DNA from: Acidobacteriota bacterium
GTDB taxonomy: Bacteria > Acidobacteriota > Vicinamibacteria > Marinacidobacterales > Marinacidobacteraceae
DNA length: 64,000 nucleotides
NCBI GenBank assembly: GCA_022826195.1
Contig: JAJDVI010000033.1
Span: 1 to 64,000, forward strand
Reading direction: 5' to 3'
In this document: in pieces, positions 50,102 through 59,898 of the stretch
How positions within the stretch are numbered: the first letter of the stretch is position 1
Layout: each line of letters begins with the position of its first letter
Made by a program: the position numbers and the translations under genes
Notes under the pieces: generated by a model
Database searches by the model: none
Told to the model about the DNA's origin: nothing
What the model saw: only the letters and a program-made list of their open reading frames with translations

Positions 50102-52288
50102 TCAGCGCAGTGAGGCGACGATCCGCTCCGCCTGCCGGACCTGTTCGGTGAGCGAAGAGAGCGCCTCGCTCACCACCCGCACGTAGAAGCGCGCGGCCTC
50201 CCACTCCTCCTCCTCGATGCCCTCCCGGACCCCGGGGATCGTCTTCACGCCGTAGCCGGTGTAGAACCCGGGCGCATAGACCTGGTGCCGGAACCACTCC
50301 CGGTTGGGGAGTCCCTCGTCGGAGCCCAGGCGGCGCTCCGAGGTGTAGAGGAGCTGGTTCAGCTCGGAGACGCTGGCGTTCCCGAGCACCGCCTCGGCGG
50401 AGGCGCCGGTGAGTCCGGAAAGCGCCTCCTCATACCCCTGCCCCGCTTCGCGGAGGGCGTCGAGGGCGCCCTCGATCGCTTCGAAGTCGATGTCCTCCGG
50501 CGACTCCATGGCCGCGTGGGTCTCGCGGATCTCTTCCACGTAGGTGGACATCGCGTCGGCCAGGTCCGTGAACCCGAACGGCAGGATCGCGGCGTTCGCG
50601 AGCCGCCAGATGGCGGTCCCGATCAGCCGGGAGAGCGTCCGTCCGAACACGTACTCGCTGTCGGAGAACTTCTGGTACCAGTGAAACGAGTCGTAGTTCG
50701 AGTGGTACACCCCGCCGGGGCTGTCGCCGCCGAAACCGAGGTTCAGGGAAGCCATCGTCAGGTGGTCGATGAACACCGTGTAGTCCGAGCCCGATCCGAG
50801 GGCCGCGAGCCGCAGGTCGTCGCTCTGCTCGATCTCGCGGCGGGCGTCCGGGTTCGCGGCCGTCTCGAGTTGCCGCGCCCGCGCCGCCTCGAAGACGCTG
50901 ACGCCGCGCTCGGGATCCTCGATGTCCCGCGCCACCTCGTTCAGGAAGCGCTGGAGGGTGTGGCTTCCCGCCATGCTGAGCCAGCCCTTTCCGGTGCTGT
51001 CGGTGTTGATGTAGGTCACGCCCTTCTCGCCGAGGTCCGCCCGGTGGGTCTCCGCCCACTCGGTGGACCCGAGGAGACCCCACTCCTCGGCGTCCCAGAG
51101 CGCGAAGACCACGGTGCGGCGCGGACGGATGCCCGCCTGCAGCAGTTCGCCGAAACCGCGGGCCGTCTCCATGAGCTGCACCGCCCCGCTGATCGGATCG
51201 GTGGCGCCCGCGCACCAGGCGTCGTGGTGATTGCCGTGGACGATCCACTCATCGGGATAGGTGGAACCTTCGATTCGGGCGATCACGTTGTAGATGGGCC
51301 GCACCTGCCAGTCGTAGGACGTGCGCATCCGGACCGTCACGGGTCCCGGGCCGATGTGGTACGTGATCGGCAGCGCCCCTTTCCAGTCGTCGTTCGGCGA
51401 CGCGGTGCCGCGGAGCTGCTCGAGGATGGGCAGCGCGTCGCCCCAGGAGATCGGCAGGACCGGGATCTTGACCAGGGTCCGGGCGGTCTCGCGGGTCAGC
51501 TTCTCCCGGTCCTCCTTGGCGCCCCAGCCGGGAGTCAGGGGATCGCCGGGATGGACCGGCATGTCCATGATGGAACCGCGCTGGACGCCCCACTTGGGCC
51601 GGTAGGGGCCTTCGGGATAGGTGAGCCCCTGGTAGTAGCCGTCCTCTTCCGGATCGGAATAGAGCAGCGCGCCGAGCGCCCCGTTTTCCTGGGCCAGTTT
51701 GGCCTTGATGCCGCGCCAGCTCCGTCCGTAGCGGGCCAGCACGATCTTCCCCTCCACCGAGATGCCGAGTTCCGCGAGCTTTTCGTAGTCCTCGGGAATC
51801 CCGTAGTTGACGTAGACCACCTCCGCGGTCACGTCTCCGTCCGCCGCATAGGGGTTGAAGGTGGGGAGCCGCCCCGCGTCGGAAGAGTCCTTGTCCTCGG
51901 GGACCCCGAGTTCGGCCAGCCGCATGGTGTAGGGCTCCGGGCCCAGGACCTCGACGTGCCGGTCCACCGGGAGCGGCATGAGCGCCTCGGTTTCCTCGAT
52001 GGTGGCGTCGAGCCCGAAGGAGAGGAACTTCTCGAGCGCGTAGTCGGCAACCCGCTTGCTGCCGTGCCCGAAACCCCCGATGTGCGGCTCCTCGGTCATG
52101 TACTCCATGTACTCGCGGAGCCGCGCCGGATCGGGGATGGCCCGGAAGCGCTCCTCGATCTGCCGTTGTTCCTCCCACTGGCCGGCCAGGAACCCCCGCG
52201 GGGGATCGGCAGACTGTGGCCGCGCTTCCGGCGGAAGCGCGAGAGCGGCGAGAACGACGAGAAGGGCAGGAACTGCGGTACGGCTCAT
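50102..52288 (-). CDS. Exported M28B metallopeptidase (glutamate carboxypeptidase II-like)
   Basis: A 728-residue peptidase with a signal peptide (about 1-26), a PA-type insertion (VEGKIVLARYGR region), the catalytic M28 fold and a helical C-terminal dimerisation-like domain. Metal ligands can be read in HGNHHDAWCAGATDP, the catalytic Glu in DAEEWGLLGS, Asp in INTDST and His in YHSNYDS. It releases C-terminal glutamate-like or other residues from peptides outside the cell. ATG 52288 is chosen. The gene is divergent from a second M28 peptidase, with only 69 bases between them. Confidence 0.9.
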   Translation of the reverse strand: MSRTAVPALLVVLAALALPPEARPQSADPPRGFLAGQWEEQRQIEERFRAIPDPARLREYMEYMTEEPHIGGFGHGSKRVADYALEKFLSFGLDATIEETEALMPLPVDRHVEVLGPEPYTMRLAELGVPEDKDSSDAGRLPTFNPYAADGDVTAEVVYVNYGIPEDYEKLAELGISVEGKIVLARYGRSWRGIKAKLAQENGALGALLYSDPEEDGYYQGLTYPEGPYRPKWGVQRGSIMDMPVHPGDPLTPGWGAKEDREKLTRETARTLVKIPVLPISWGDALPILEQLRGTASPNDDWKGALPITYHIGPGPVTVRMRTSYDWQVRPIYNVIARIEGSTYPDEWIVHGNHHDAWCAGATDPISGAVQLMETARGFGELLQAGIRPRRTVVFALWDAEEWGLLGSTEWAETHRADLGEKGVTYINTDSTGKGWLSMAGSHTLQRFLNEVARDIEDPERGVSVFEAARARQLETAANPDARREIEQSDDLRLAALGSGSDYTVFIDHLTMASLNLGFGGDSPGGVYHSNYDSFHWYQKFSDSEYVFGRTLSRLIGTAIWRLANAAILPFGFTDLADAMSTYVEEIRETHAAMESPEDIDFEAIEGALDALREAGQGYEEALSGLTGASAEAVLGNASVSELNQLLYTSERRLGSDEGLPNREWFRHQVYAPGFYTGYGVKTIPGVREGIEEEEWEAARFYVRVVSEALSSLTEQVRQAERIVASLR

Positions 52289-52357
52289 GGGGCGAAATCG
52301 TATCCCTCCCGCGCCCCCCGCCCCCGGATAGACTCGCCCCTCTCGGGAGGGATCACG

Positions 52358-54028
52358 ATGCGAAGCCATCCCCGCTGGAGCGCGCTGATCGCGCTTGCGG
52401 TCCTCGTCGCCTCGGCGGCCGCGGGCCAGCCCGAGCACCCGCGGGCGCCGGAGATGGAGTCCATCACCGCCGCCGACCTTCGGGCCGACCTGTTCTTCCT
52501 CGCCTCGGACAGCATGCAGGGGCGGCTCAGCGAGACTCCGGAGAACCGCCTGGCCGCGGAGTTCGTCGCGAGCCGCTTCGCACGGGCCGGGCTCGAGGCT
52601 CCCGGGGGCTCCTTCTTCCAGGACTACCGGCTCGCCCACAGCGCGCTGGGTGAGGGGAACCGGCTGGAGATCCAGCGGGCCGTGGTCCAGACGGTCCAGC
52701 TCGGCGAGGGTTTCTATCCCCAGCGCTTCTCCCCGTCCGCGGAGGCCGAGGGGGCCGTGGCATTCGCCGGGTTCGGCATCCAGGCGCCCGCCTACGGCTG
52801 GGATGACTGGGCGGGCGCCGATCTCGCCGGCCGGATCGCGCTGATCCTGGATCACGAACCCCGGGAGTCCGACCCGGCCAGCCTCTTCGACGGGCTCGTG
52901 TCCTCGGAACCCTCCCGGGCCTTTCGGAAGGTGGTCGCCGCGGCGGGCGCCGGCGCCGCGGGGGTGCTCTTCGTCCGCGACGTCCACCAGCATCGGGGCG
53001 CGTTCGACTTCGCCGCCAGCGCGGCCGGCGCCTGGCCTGATCCGCCCCGGCGGGTTCCCCGCGTCACGCTCGCCGAATGGGTGGAAGCGGTCGAGATTCC
53101 CGCGGCCGTGATCTCACCGCGGGTGGCCGAGACCCTCCTCGCGGGAAGCGGCCACAGCCTGGCGAGCCTGGGCGCGATGGCGGACGCCGGCATGAGCGCT
53201 CCGCTGCTCCTCGACACGCGGGTCCGGCTCGCCACCGCGGTCACCCGGACCACCACCCCCGACCGGAACGTGGTGGGTCTCCTGCGCGGGAGCGAGACAC
53301 CCGACGAGTGGATCATCCTCTGCGCCCACTACGACCACGACGGCGCCGACGGCAATCTCGTCTGGCCCGGCGCCGACGACGACGGCTCCGGTACGGTCGC
53401 GCTGATCGAGATTGCCGAGGCGCTGGGGCGCGCCGCCGCCGGGGGCGAGCGCCCCCGCCGCTCCATTTTGCTCGCCGGGTGGAACTCCGAGGAGCGCGGC
53501 CTGCTGGGCGCCTGGGCCTACACGCTGAACCCGCTGAACCCGCTGGACCGGACGGTCGCGGTGCTGAACATGGACATGATCGGGCGGAACGAGGAAGTCC
53601 GGCGTGGGGGCGGGAGACGGTTCCGGGGCCTCGAGCCCCAGACGGCCGAGTCGAACGCCAACGCCGTGAACGTCCTGGGCCACAGCTACAGCCGCACGAT
53701 GACCGAGATGGTGCGGGCCGCGAACCGCGAGGCCGAACTCGACCTCAAGATGCGCTACGACAACAACGAGTCCAACCTCCTCCGCCGGAGCGACCAGTGG
53801 CCGTTCCTCCAGACCGGCGTCCCCGCCCTCTTCTTCCACACCGGGCTCCACCCCGACTACCACACGATCTACGACCGGCCCGAGAAGATCGAGTACGAGA
53901 AGCTGGAACGGATCGTCCGGCTCGTCTACCAGCTCGCCTGGGATCTCGCGGACTCCGACGTCCGGCCGGACTTCACCGGACCGAACCGGGGCGCCTCGTT
54001 GCCCGCCGCGACCGGCCCCGGCCGCTGA
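52358..54028 (+). CDS. Exported M28 metallopeptidase
   Basis: A 556-residue peptidase with signal peptide (about 1-23), PA-like domain (about 110-290) and M28 catalytic domain. Metal and catalytic residues: CAHYDHDG, GADDDGSGT, WNSEERGLLG, LNMDMIGR and HTGLHPDYHT. It is an aminopeptidase-like enzyme acting on periplasmic or external peptides. GGGAGGG lies seven bases upstream of ATG 52358. It is followed after 11 bases by an acetamidase-like lipoprotein gene, so an operon is likely. Confidence 0.9.
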   Translation: MRSHPRWSALIALAVLVASAAAGQPEHPRAPEMESITAADLRADLFFLASDSMQGRLSETPENRLAAEFVASRFARAGLEAPGGSFFQDYRLAHSALGEGNRLEIQRAVVQTVQLGEGFYPQRFSPSAEAEGAVAFAGFGIQAPAYGWDDWAGADLAGRIALILDHEPRESDPASLFDGLVSSEPSRAFRKVVAAAGAGAAGVLFVRDVHQHRGAFDFAASAAGAWPDPPRRVPRVTLAEWVEAVEIPAAVISPRVAETLLAGSGHSLASLGAMADAGMSAPLLLDTRVRLATAVTRTTTPDRNVVGLLRGSETPDEWIILCAHYDHDGADGNLVWPGADDDGSGTVALIEIAEALGRAAAGGERPRRSILLAGWNSEERGLLGAWAYTLNPLNPLDRTVAVLNMDMIGRNEEVRRGGGRRFRGLEPQTAESNANAVNVLGHSYSRTMTEMVRAANREAELDLKMRYDNNESNLLRRSDQWPFLQTGVPALFFHTGLHPDYHTIYDRPEKIEYEKLERIVRLVYQLAWDLADSDVRPDFTGPNRGASLPAATGPGR

Positions 54029-54039
54029 GGAGGCCCCCG

Positions 54040-55218
54040 ATGCGAAGCGGCCGGACACTCCGCCGGGCGCCGGGCTGGATCCTGGCGGCAGCTGTTGCCG
54101 CCGGGTGCGCGGCCCCGGAAGCCGAGCCGGAACAATCGGGCACGGGGGTGGTCCCGGCCGCGCCGCTCGAGGCGGACCATTTCGTGCCGTCGTCCCCGGA
54201 GAACGTGAGCTGGGGCTGGTTCCCGATCGACAAGGAACCCGTGCTCCGGGTCCGTCCCGGGGAGATCGTCCGGATGGACACCCTCACCCACAGCGGGGCG
54301 GTCCAGGACGAGGAGCCGGTCGCCTGGCTTACCGCGCTCGGTGTACCCCGCGAGGAGATCCACCAGGACATCCTGGACTTCTGGGCCTCCCGGGAGGGAC
54401 GGCCTCGCGAGGGCCGCAGCGGCCACGTCATCACCGGTCCCGTGTACGTCGAGGGCGCCGAGCCCGGTGACATGCTGGAGATCGAGATCCTCGCCGTCGA
54501 GACCCGGATGCCGTGGGGCGTCAACAACACCTCGCCCCGGGGCGGCGTCTTCTCGGAGAGCTACCCCGGCTTCCGCCCGGAGGACCCGGCGCTCGACATC
54601 CCCCCGGGGACCCGCCACCTGATCCGGACCGGTTGGGTGGACGGGCGCGAGGTCGCCTTCCTCGCCGAGGACATCCAGGTTCCGCTGGCCCCGTTCATGG
54701 GGATCCTCGCGGTGGCTCCGGACCCCGTCGTCGGACAGCCCGGCGTGACCGTTCCCGGCGTCCAGGGCTCGCGGCCTCCGGGGCCTTTCGGCGGCAATCT
54801 CGACGTGAAGGACCTGAAGGCGGGGACGACGGTCTATCTCCCGGTCTTCCACCCCGGCGCCCTCTTCTACGCCGGCGACCCGCACGGCGCCCAGGGGGAC
54901 GGCGAGGTCAGCGGCACCGCGATCGAGCAGTCGCTGAGCGGCGTGTTCCGGTTCGCCGTCCACAAGGGACGCGCTCCCTCCTCACCGCGGGCGGAAGACG
55001 AGGACTACTACATGGTCATGGGGATCGACCTCGATCTGGACCGCGCCGCCCGGCAGGCGACCTGGGAGGTCGTCCAGTTCCTGGGCGAAGAGAAGGGCCT
55101 CTCCCCGGCCAAGGCGCTCTCCCTCGCGAGCATCGCCGTGGACTTCCGGGTCAGTGAAGTCGTGGACCTCACCCAGGTCGTCACCGGCTACATCCCGAAG
55201 CACATCTTCGTGCGCTGA
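54040..55218 (+). CDS. Acetamidase/formamidase-family lipoprotein
   Basis: A 392-residue protein. The signal ends AAGCAAP with a lipobox cysteine (about residue 23). The body follows the FmdA/AmdA pattern: HSGAVQDEEP, GHVITGPVYVEGAEPGDML, the metal-binding-like NNTSPRGG, GGNLDVKDLKAGTTVYLPVF and GDPHGAQGDGEVSGTAIE. Members hydrolyse formamide or acetamide; export as a lipoprotein is atypical. GAGGAGG is upstream of the ATG. It probably forms an operon with the M28 gene before it. Confidence 0.88.
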   Translation: MRSGRTLRRAPGWILAAAVAAGCAAPEAEPEQSGTGVVPAAPLEADHFVPSSPENVSWGWFPIDKEPVLRVRPGEIVRMDTLTHSGAVQDEEPVAWLTALGVPREEIHQDILDFWASREGRPREGRSGHVITGPVYVEGAEPGDMLEIEILAVETRMPWGVNNTSPRGGVFSESYPGFRPEDPALDIPPGTRHLIRTGWVDGREVAFLAEDIQVPLAPFMGILAVAPDPVVGQPGVTVPGVQGSRPPGPFGGNLDVKDLKAGTTVYLPVFHPGALFYAGDPHGAQGDGEVSGTAIEQSLSGVFRFAVHKGRAPSSPRAEDEDYYMVMGIDLDLDRAARQATWEVVQFLGEEKGLSPAKALSLASIAVDFRVSEVVDLTQVVTGYIPKHIFVR

Positions 55219-55336
55219 CGCGCGCACCCGGCTTGGAACGCCGGCCAGTTCTCCCGGTGGGGGCCTCCAGACCGGCACCGCGGCGCTCCGCGCCGCGCAC
55301 GTCGCAACCATCAGCAAGTCAGCGAAAGGACCGCCA

Positions 55337-55657
55337 ATGCCCGCCTACGTAGTGGCCATGATCAACGTCCATGATCCCGAAACCTACCGGGAATACACCG
55401 CCCGTACCCCGGCGACCCTCGCGAAGCACGGCGGCCGCTTCGTGACCCGCGGCGGCGCCGTCACCGCCCTCGAAGGCGACGGGTTCGACGCACGCATGGT
55501 CATCCTGGAGTTCCCCGACAAGGCCTCCGCAGAGGCGTGGTACGCGGATCCCGAATACGTCCAGGCGAGGACCTTCCGCCACGCGGCATCGACCGCGCAG
55601 CTCTTCGTGCTGCAGGAAGGCGCGACCGAAGCTGGCGCGCCAGCCAACGGTTCGTGA
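55337..55657 (+). CDS. DUF1330 family protein
   Basis: A 106-residue dimeric alpha-beta-barrel protein of the DUF1330 family. MPAYVVAMINVHDPETYREYT and GGRFVTRGG are the family start, and ILEFPDKASAEAWYADPEYV is the conserved centre. The function is unknown; ligand-binding or monooxygenase-like folds are related. Its stop codon lies inside the operator-like palindromes of the downstream toxin-antitoxin pair. Confidence 0.85.
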   Translation: MPAYVVAMINVHDPETYREYTARTPATLAKHGGRFVTRGGAVTALEGDGFDARMVILEFPDKASAEAWYADPEYVQARTFRHAASTAQLFVLQEGATEAGAPANGS

Positions 55658-55689
55658 CCATGGTCATGACCATGTAGAATAGTGGTCAC
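55656..55689. promoter_or_regulatory. Nested palindromes and -10-like box before the Phd-PIN pair
   Basis: GACCATGGTC (55656-55665) is a perfect palindrome, overlapping the perfect 16-base palindrome CATGGTCATGACCATG (55659-55674). TAGAAT (55675-55680) follows as a plausible -10 box, then GTGGTCAC (55682-55689), which mirrors GTGACCA at the left. This is a typical Phd/YefM autoregulatory operator layout. Confidence 0.6.
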
Positions 55690-55710
55690 AAACATCCCGG
55701 GAGCACCACG

Positions 55711-55992
55711 ATGAATCAGCACGGTCAGCAGTCCCCCGCCACGCGGACCATGAAGGCATCCGAATTCAAGGCGAAGTGCCTGAAGCTCATGGACGAGGTG
55801 GCCGAGAGCGGTGAGGGGATCGTCATCACCAAGAACGGCCGTCCGGTGTCCCGGCTCCTGCCCTACCGGGAGAAACCGAAGCCGTGGTTCGGCTGCGATC
55901 GCGGCCTGATCCAGGTCCACGGCGACATCGTCGGGCCCCTGGATGTCGAATGGGAGGCGGAATCGAATCCCGATCGCGTGCTGAATCCGTGA
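55711..55992 (+). CDS. Phd/YefM-type antitoxin
   Basis: A 93-residue antitoxin. The core ATRTMKASEFKAKCLKLMDE and IVITKNGRPVSRLLPY (about residues 10-55) is the Phd/YefM DNA-binding fold; the C-terminal segment with WFGCDRGLIQVHGD would mask the toxin. It represses its own promoter in related systems. The stop overlaps the GTG start of the PIN toxin (GTGA). Palindromic operator candidates lie immediately upstream. Confidence 0.9.
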   Translation: MNQHGQQSPATRTMKASEFKAKCLKLMDEVAESGEGIVITKNGRPVSRLLPYREKPKPWFGCDRGLIQVHGDIVGPLDVEWEAESNPDRVLNP

Positions 55993-56387
55993 TCCTCGTC
56001 GATACGCATGTCCTGCTCTGGATGAGTTGGGGTGACCGCCGTCTCGGCGCGCACGCGCGCCGACGACTGGAGCAGGCTCGAACCGCCGAGGACGCCGCCG
56101 TGTCCGCGGTTTCCTTCTGGGAAATTGCGACGTTGGTCCGCAGGAGGCGGCTGACGCTGCCTGCCGATCCAGCGTCATGGCGCCGCCGGCAACTGGCGGA
56201 CGGCCTCGTCGAGATTCCGGTCGATGGGGAGGTGGCGACTCGCGCGGGTCTGCTCGCCGATCTGCATGGCGATCCCGCGGATCGCCTGATCGTCGCCACC
56301 GCGCTTGAAGGACACACGCTGCTCACCGCCGACCAGCGGATACTCGACTGGCCGGGCGCCCTGGTGCGAATCGACGCCCGGAGTTGA
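55989..56387 (+). CDS. VapC-type PIN-domain toxin
   Basis: A 132-residue PIN RNase. Acidic residues: Asp5 in LVDTHVLLW, Glu in SFWEIA (about 44), Asp in HGDPADRLIVATA (about 95) and Asp in LTADQRIL. It is the toxin of the Phd-PIN type II pair. Start GTG 55989 overlaps the antitoxin stop. This is the second PIN toxin in the window; it belongs to a different subgroup (THVLLWM type) than the one at 38838. Confidence 0.92.
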   Translation: MILVDTHVLLWMSWGDRRLGAHARRRLEQARTAEDAAVSAVSFWEIATLVRRRRLTLPADPASWRRRQLADGLVEIPVDGEVATRAGLLADLHGDPADRLIVATALEGHTLLTADQRILDWPGALVRIDARS

Positions 56388-56405
56388 ACCTCCGGCCGGG
56401 CCCGG

Positions 56406-59400
56406 CTACCCCGCCCGGAGCGATGCCAGGATCGGGCGGTTGGCCGCGGCGCGGGCCGCGAACGCGCCCGCTCCCAGCCCGAACGCGAGGATTCCCGCGA
56501 GGAGCAGTATCAGGAGGGTGATGCTGCCGCCGGCGTCGCGCTGACCGAGCACCGGAAGGATCGAGATGACTGCCGCGACGCTGCCGGCAGCGAGTCCGGC
56601 GCCGAGCAGGAGCGCGTTCTCCCAGAAGCCGAGCTCCGCGAAGTCCCGCCGCCGGTAGCCGGCGGCGCTCAGCAGCGCCCACTCCTGCCGCCGTTCGTCC
56701 GCGTTCCGCAGCAGCACGGCTCCGAGTCCGAAGGTCCCGAGCAGCAGCCCGAGGCCGCCGAGCGCCTGGAAAGTGGACAGGTAGGTGTTCTCGACCTGGT
56801 GGAACTCCGCGAGCCGGGCGCGGGTGGACGTCGAAACGGGCCCGTAGTCGATGAGCGCTCCCCCCACGATGTCGGCGGCCTCCGCTTCCGCGGCGGCGAG
56901 CGCCTCCTCGCCCTCGGGGGTCTCCTCCCACGCGGTGAGGAAGAGCCGGTAGCCGTCCGGGACCGGCAGCGTCTGGAGCAGATCCTCCTCGGCCATCAGG
57001 AGCTCGCCCTGGAAGACGCTGTCCCAGAGGGTGCCGACGAGCCGCAGGCGGACCGGCGCACCGCCCTCGCCGATGGGAAACTCGCGCTCCTCGCCCACCG
57101 GCCACTTGAGCACGTAGGTCATCGAGTTCTGGTCGCCGATGACCGGGATCGGCGCGCCCGCATCGCGGTCCCGCCAGAGCAGGCGCCAGGGATTGTCGAC
57201 TTCGTCGGGGCTTTCGCCCATATGCGCGGCGAACGGAAACCGGTTCTCATCGGCCAGTTCCCGGGGAATGCCGATGACGCGGGGCCGCGAAGGCCGGTAC
57301 AGGTTCAGACAGCTCGCATCCTCGTCGCCGGCCAGCCGGAGCGGCTGGATGCGGAGTCCGATGTCCTCGGGCGGGAGGTAGAGCGCCTCGGACCCCTCGG
57401 GGTCCCGCGGATCCCAGGGCGAGCCGAAGACGGTCTCGGTGATGGAGACGAACCCCCCGACGCCCGCCGGGAGGACTCCGGGATCGGACCGCTTCCGGAA
57501 CGCCTCGACCGCCACGAGAGTGAAGGCGGCGAAGGCGACGAGGACCATCGCGGCGAGACTGCGGCCGGGCCGGAAGGTGGTGGCGCGGAAGGCGAGCCCG
57601 CGCAGGCCCGCCCTGCCCTGCCCGGTAGCCGCGCGCCGCCCCGGATCGGCCAGACCCTTCAGCCGCGACCACGCCGCCAGGAACGCCGTCAGGAGGAACG
57701 CCGCCCCCGCGCCGAAGAAGCCGCCGGCCTCCGGAATCGCCTCCGCGATCCCCAGCCCGAGCAGCAGCAGGCCGCCCGCTCCGGTGACGACGGCCCAGCG
57801 GCGGCCTCCCGCGCCGGGGGAACGCGCGGGCGCCAGGCCGGGCCAGGCCGCGAGTTCCCCCGCCGGTTTCCCCGCCAGGAGGCTCCGCGGCGAGCACCGG
57901 ACGAGCTTCCTCAGGGTCCACCAGGCAGCCCCCGTGGCCATCACGATCCCCGACCAGGCGCCGGCGGCCACCGAAGACCACGTCACGGAGACTCCGAGCG
58001 CCGTCGTCGCGCTCCCCTCGCCGGAAACCGCGGTGAGGGTCCCGGCCACCGCGCCTTCCCAGGCGCCGGAGAGCAGGCCGATCATCCCGGTGGCGTAGCC
58101 GATGCCGATGAACGCCCCAGCGGCCGCACCGGCAACCGCGACGACGGCGGCCTCGGACAGCAGGTTCCGGGAAACCTTGCGCGGAGACCAGCCGCACGCG
58201 AGCAGCATGCCGATCTCCCGGAGCCGGCGTTCCACTCCCAGCCGGTAGAGGAGCGCCAGCAGGACGAACGCGGACACCAGCAGGAAGTACGAGAAGTAGA
58301 GAAAGTAGAGCCCGAAGTCCGTCGCCCCCCGGGACGCTTCGAGACCCTGCTCGCGCACCGGCACCGGCACGAGGCCGAAGTCTGCGGCGGGGAGGGCGGC
58401 GACGAGCGCGTCGGCAGTCTCCGTCTCGCCGGGAGCCGCCTCGTCCGGAACGAGGCGCACCGAGGTGGCGCTTCCCTGGCGCATCGTCCAGAGCCGCTCG
58501 GCGACCGAAAGGGGAACGAACGCCTTCGGCAGGGTCCGGAACTCCTCCCAGTAGAGCTCGTCGCGCTCCCGAATGCGGCTCAGGTCCACCGGGAAGGGCG
58601 GATCCCAGTCCCCCATCCGGGCCGAGTCGCTCACTCCCGGGAATTCGGGAGCCAGGGTCCGGTCCGCGAAGAGGGCCTCTCCCGGCACCGCCGGTCCGGC
58701 CACGAACGGAGCCGCGGCGGAGTGGAAGCGGCCCTGCTCCTCCCAGACGAGAAACGAGAGGTCCAGCGGGTCCCCCGGATCGAGCCCGAGATCGTCGGCG
58801 AGCCAGGGCCCCGGGTAGAGGACGTTGTCGCCGTCCCGCCGCCCGCTCTCCGGGAGCAGCGCGGCCGGAAGCCCGCTGACGAGCGAATAGGGGGTCTCCC
58901 GGCCGGCGGACCGGATGGAGGTGGCGAGATACGTCAGGACGGGGACGGCCTCCGCTCCCGTCCGCCCGGCCGCCGCGAGCGCTCCTTCGACCACCCCGTC
59001 CGCGAGCACCAGGCTGCGGCTTTCGAGGACGAATCCGCCCCCGGCCGCCCCGGTCAGGCTCAGGCCGCGATCGTCGAGGGAACTGTCTTCGGCGAGCGCC
59101 GCGGACAGCGCCGCGGCCTCGTCTTCCGGACCGCCGTCCTCCTGCCCCGAGGCGCGGATCAGGAGAGCGTTCGCCCGCGCGACGGAAGCGCGATCCCTCC
59201 CGGAATCGGATGCATCGACAATCCGGCGCAGGTCGTCCAGCGGCAGGAACACCGCGCGGGAGGCTCCCTGTTCCGGGAAGAGCGCGAAGTCCCCGGAAGC
59301 CACCCCGGGCGCCGGGTTCGGCCACGCCGCGACCTCGCGCCGAATCGTGATCCCGGCGTCGTCCTTCTCGCCGAAGAGCGACGCCGCGGCGATCTCCTCG

Positions 59401-59891
59401 TGTCCCCCGATCCCGACCAGCACCCCGTCGCCGGGAACGAAGCCGAGGCGCCGGACCCCGCTGCTGATGCGCACGGTCCCCGGGTCAATGACGTCTTCGA
59501 GCCCGTGGAAAGCGAAGTAGCGCTCGTCCACCCCGAAGACGGTCGCCGCGACGGTCGCGCCGTCCGGAGCCGCGACCGTGCCCGGCAGGCGGTAGACGGG
59601 AACCGCGGGTGCGAACCGCGCCCGGTAGTCGTCTCGTGCACCCAGCCGGGCCGCGAGCCCGGAATCCGGGTCGTCCGAGAAGGGGTGGAGCGGGAGGACG
59701 GCGTAGTCGGTGGCGCCGAGGCGTTCGGTGAAGGCCGCGCGCAGGCTGCCGCGCACCGAGTCCCCGACCACCAGCGCTCCCACCAGGACCGCGACCGCCA
59801 CCGCGGTGGCGGCGGCGACCAGGACGTGTTCGCGGAGGTAGTGCCGGAGACCGCGCCGGGCGAACTGGACTACCCCGAAGGCGGTGGCCAT
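56406..59891 (-). CDS. ABC transporter permease with two FtsX domains
   Basis: A 1161-residue MacB/FtsX-type permease. It has an N-terminal membrane segment (about 20-45), a large periplasmic domain, an FtsX three-helix core (about 500-660), a further helix pair, a second periplasmic domain and a C-terminal FtsX core (about 1020-1150). DSVRGSLRAAFTERLGATDY is the typical start. It works with the ATPase encoded just upstream (seven bases) and probably handles lipoproteins, lipids or peptides. The two-core architecture matches large exporter permeases. Confidence 0.9.
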   Translation of the reverse strand: MATAFGVVQFARRGLRHYLREHVLVAAATAVAVAVLVGALVVGDSVRGSLRAAFTERLGATDYAVLPLHPFSDDPDSGLAARLGARDDYRARFAPAVPVYRLPGTVAAPDGATVAATVFGVDERYFAFHGLEDVIDPGTVRISSGVRRLGFVPGDGVLVGIGGHEEIAAASLFGEKDDAGITIRREVAAWPNPAPGVASGDFALFPEQGASRAVFLPLDDLRRIVDASDSGRDRASVARANALLIRASGQEDGGPEDEAAALSAALAEDSSLDDRGLSLTGAAGGGFVLESRSLVLADGVVEGALAAAGRTGAEAVPVLTYLATSIRSAGRETPYSLVSGLPAALLPESGRRDGDNVLYPGPWLADDLGLDPGDPLDLSFLVWEEQGRFHSAAAPFVAGPAVPGEALFADRTLAPEFPGVSDSARMGDWDPPFPVDLSRIRERDELYWEEFRTLPKAFVPLSVAERLWTMRQGSATSVRLVPDEAAPGETETADALVAALPAADFGLVPVPVREQGLEASRGATDFGLYFLYFSYFLLVSAFVLLALLYRLGVERRLREIGMLLACGWSPRKVSRNLLSEAAVVAVAGAAAGAFIGIGYATGMIGLLSGAWEGAVAGTLTAVSGEGSATTALGVSVTWSSVAAGAWSGIVMATGAAWWTLRKLVRCSPRSLLAGKPAGELAAWPGLAPARSPGAGGRRWAVVTGAGGLLLLGLGIAEAIPEAGGFFGAGAAFLLTAFLAAWSRLKGLADPGRRAATGQGRAGLRGLAFRATTFRPGRSLAAMVLVAFAAFTLVAVEAFRKRSDPGVLPAGVGGFVSITETVFGSPWDPRDPEGSEALYLPPEDIGLRIQPLRLAGDEDASCLNLYRPSRPRVIGIPRELADENRFPFAAHMGESPDEVDNPWRLLWRDRDAGAPIPVIGDQNSMTYVLKWPVGEEREFPIGEGGAPVRLRLVGTLWDSVFQGELLMAEEDLLQTLPVPDGYRLFLTAWEETPEGEEALAAAEAEAADIVGGALIDYGPVSTSTRARLAEFHQVENTYLSTFQALGGLGLLLGTFGLGAVLLRNADERRQEWALLSAAGYRRRDFAELGFWENALLLGAGLAAGSVAAVISILPVLGQRDAGGSITLLILLLAGILAFGLGAGAFAARAAANRPILASLRAG

Positions 59892-59898
59892 GGAGTCC

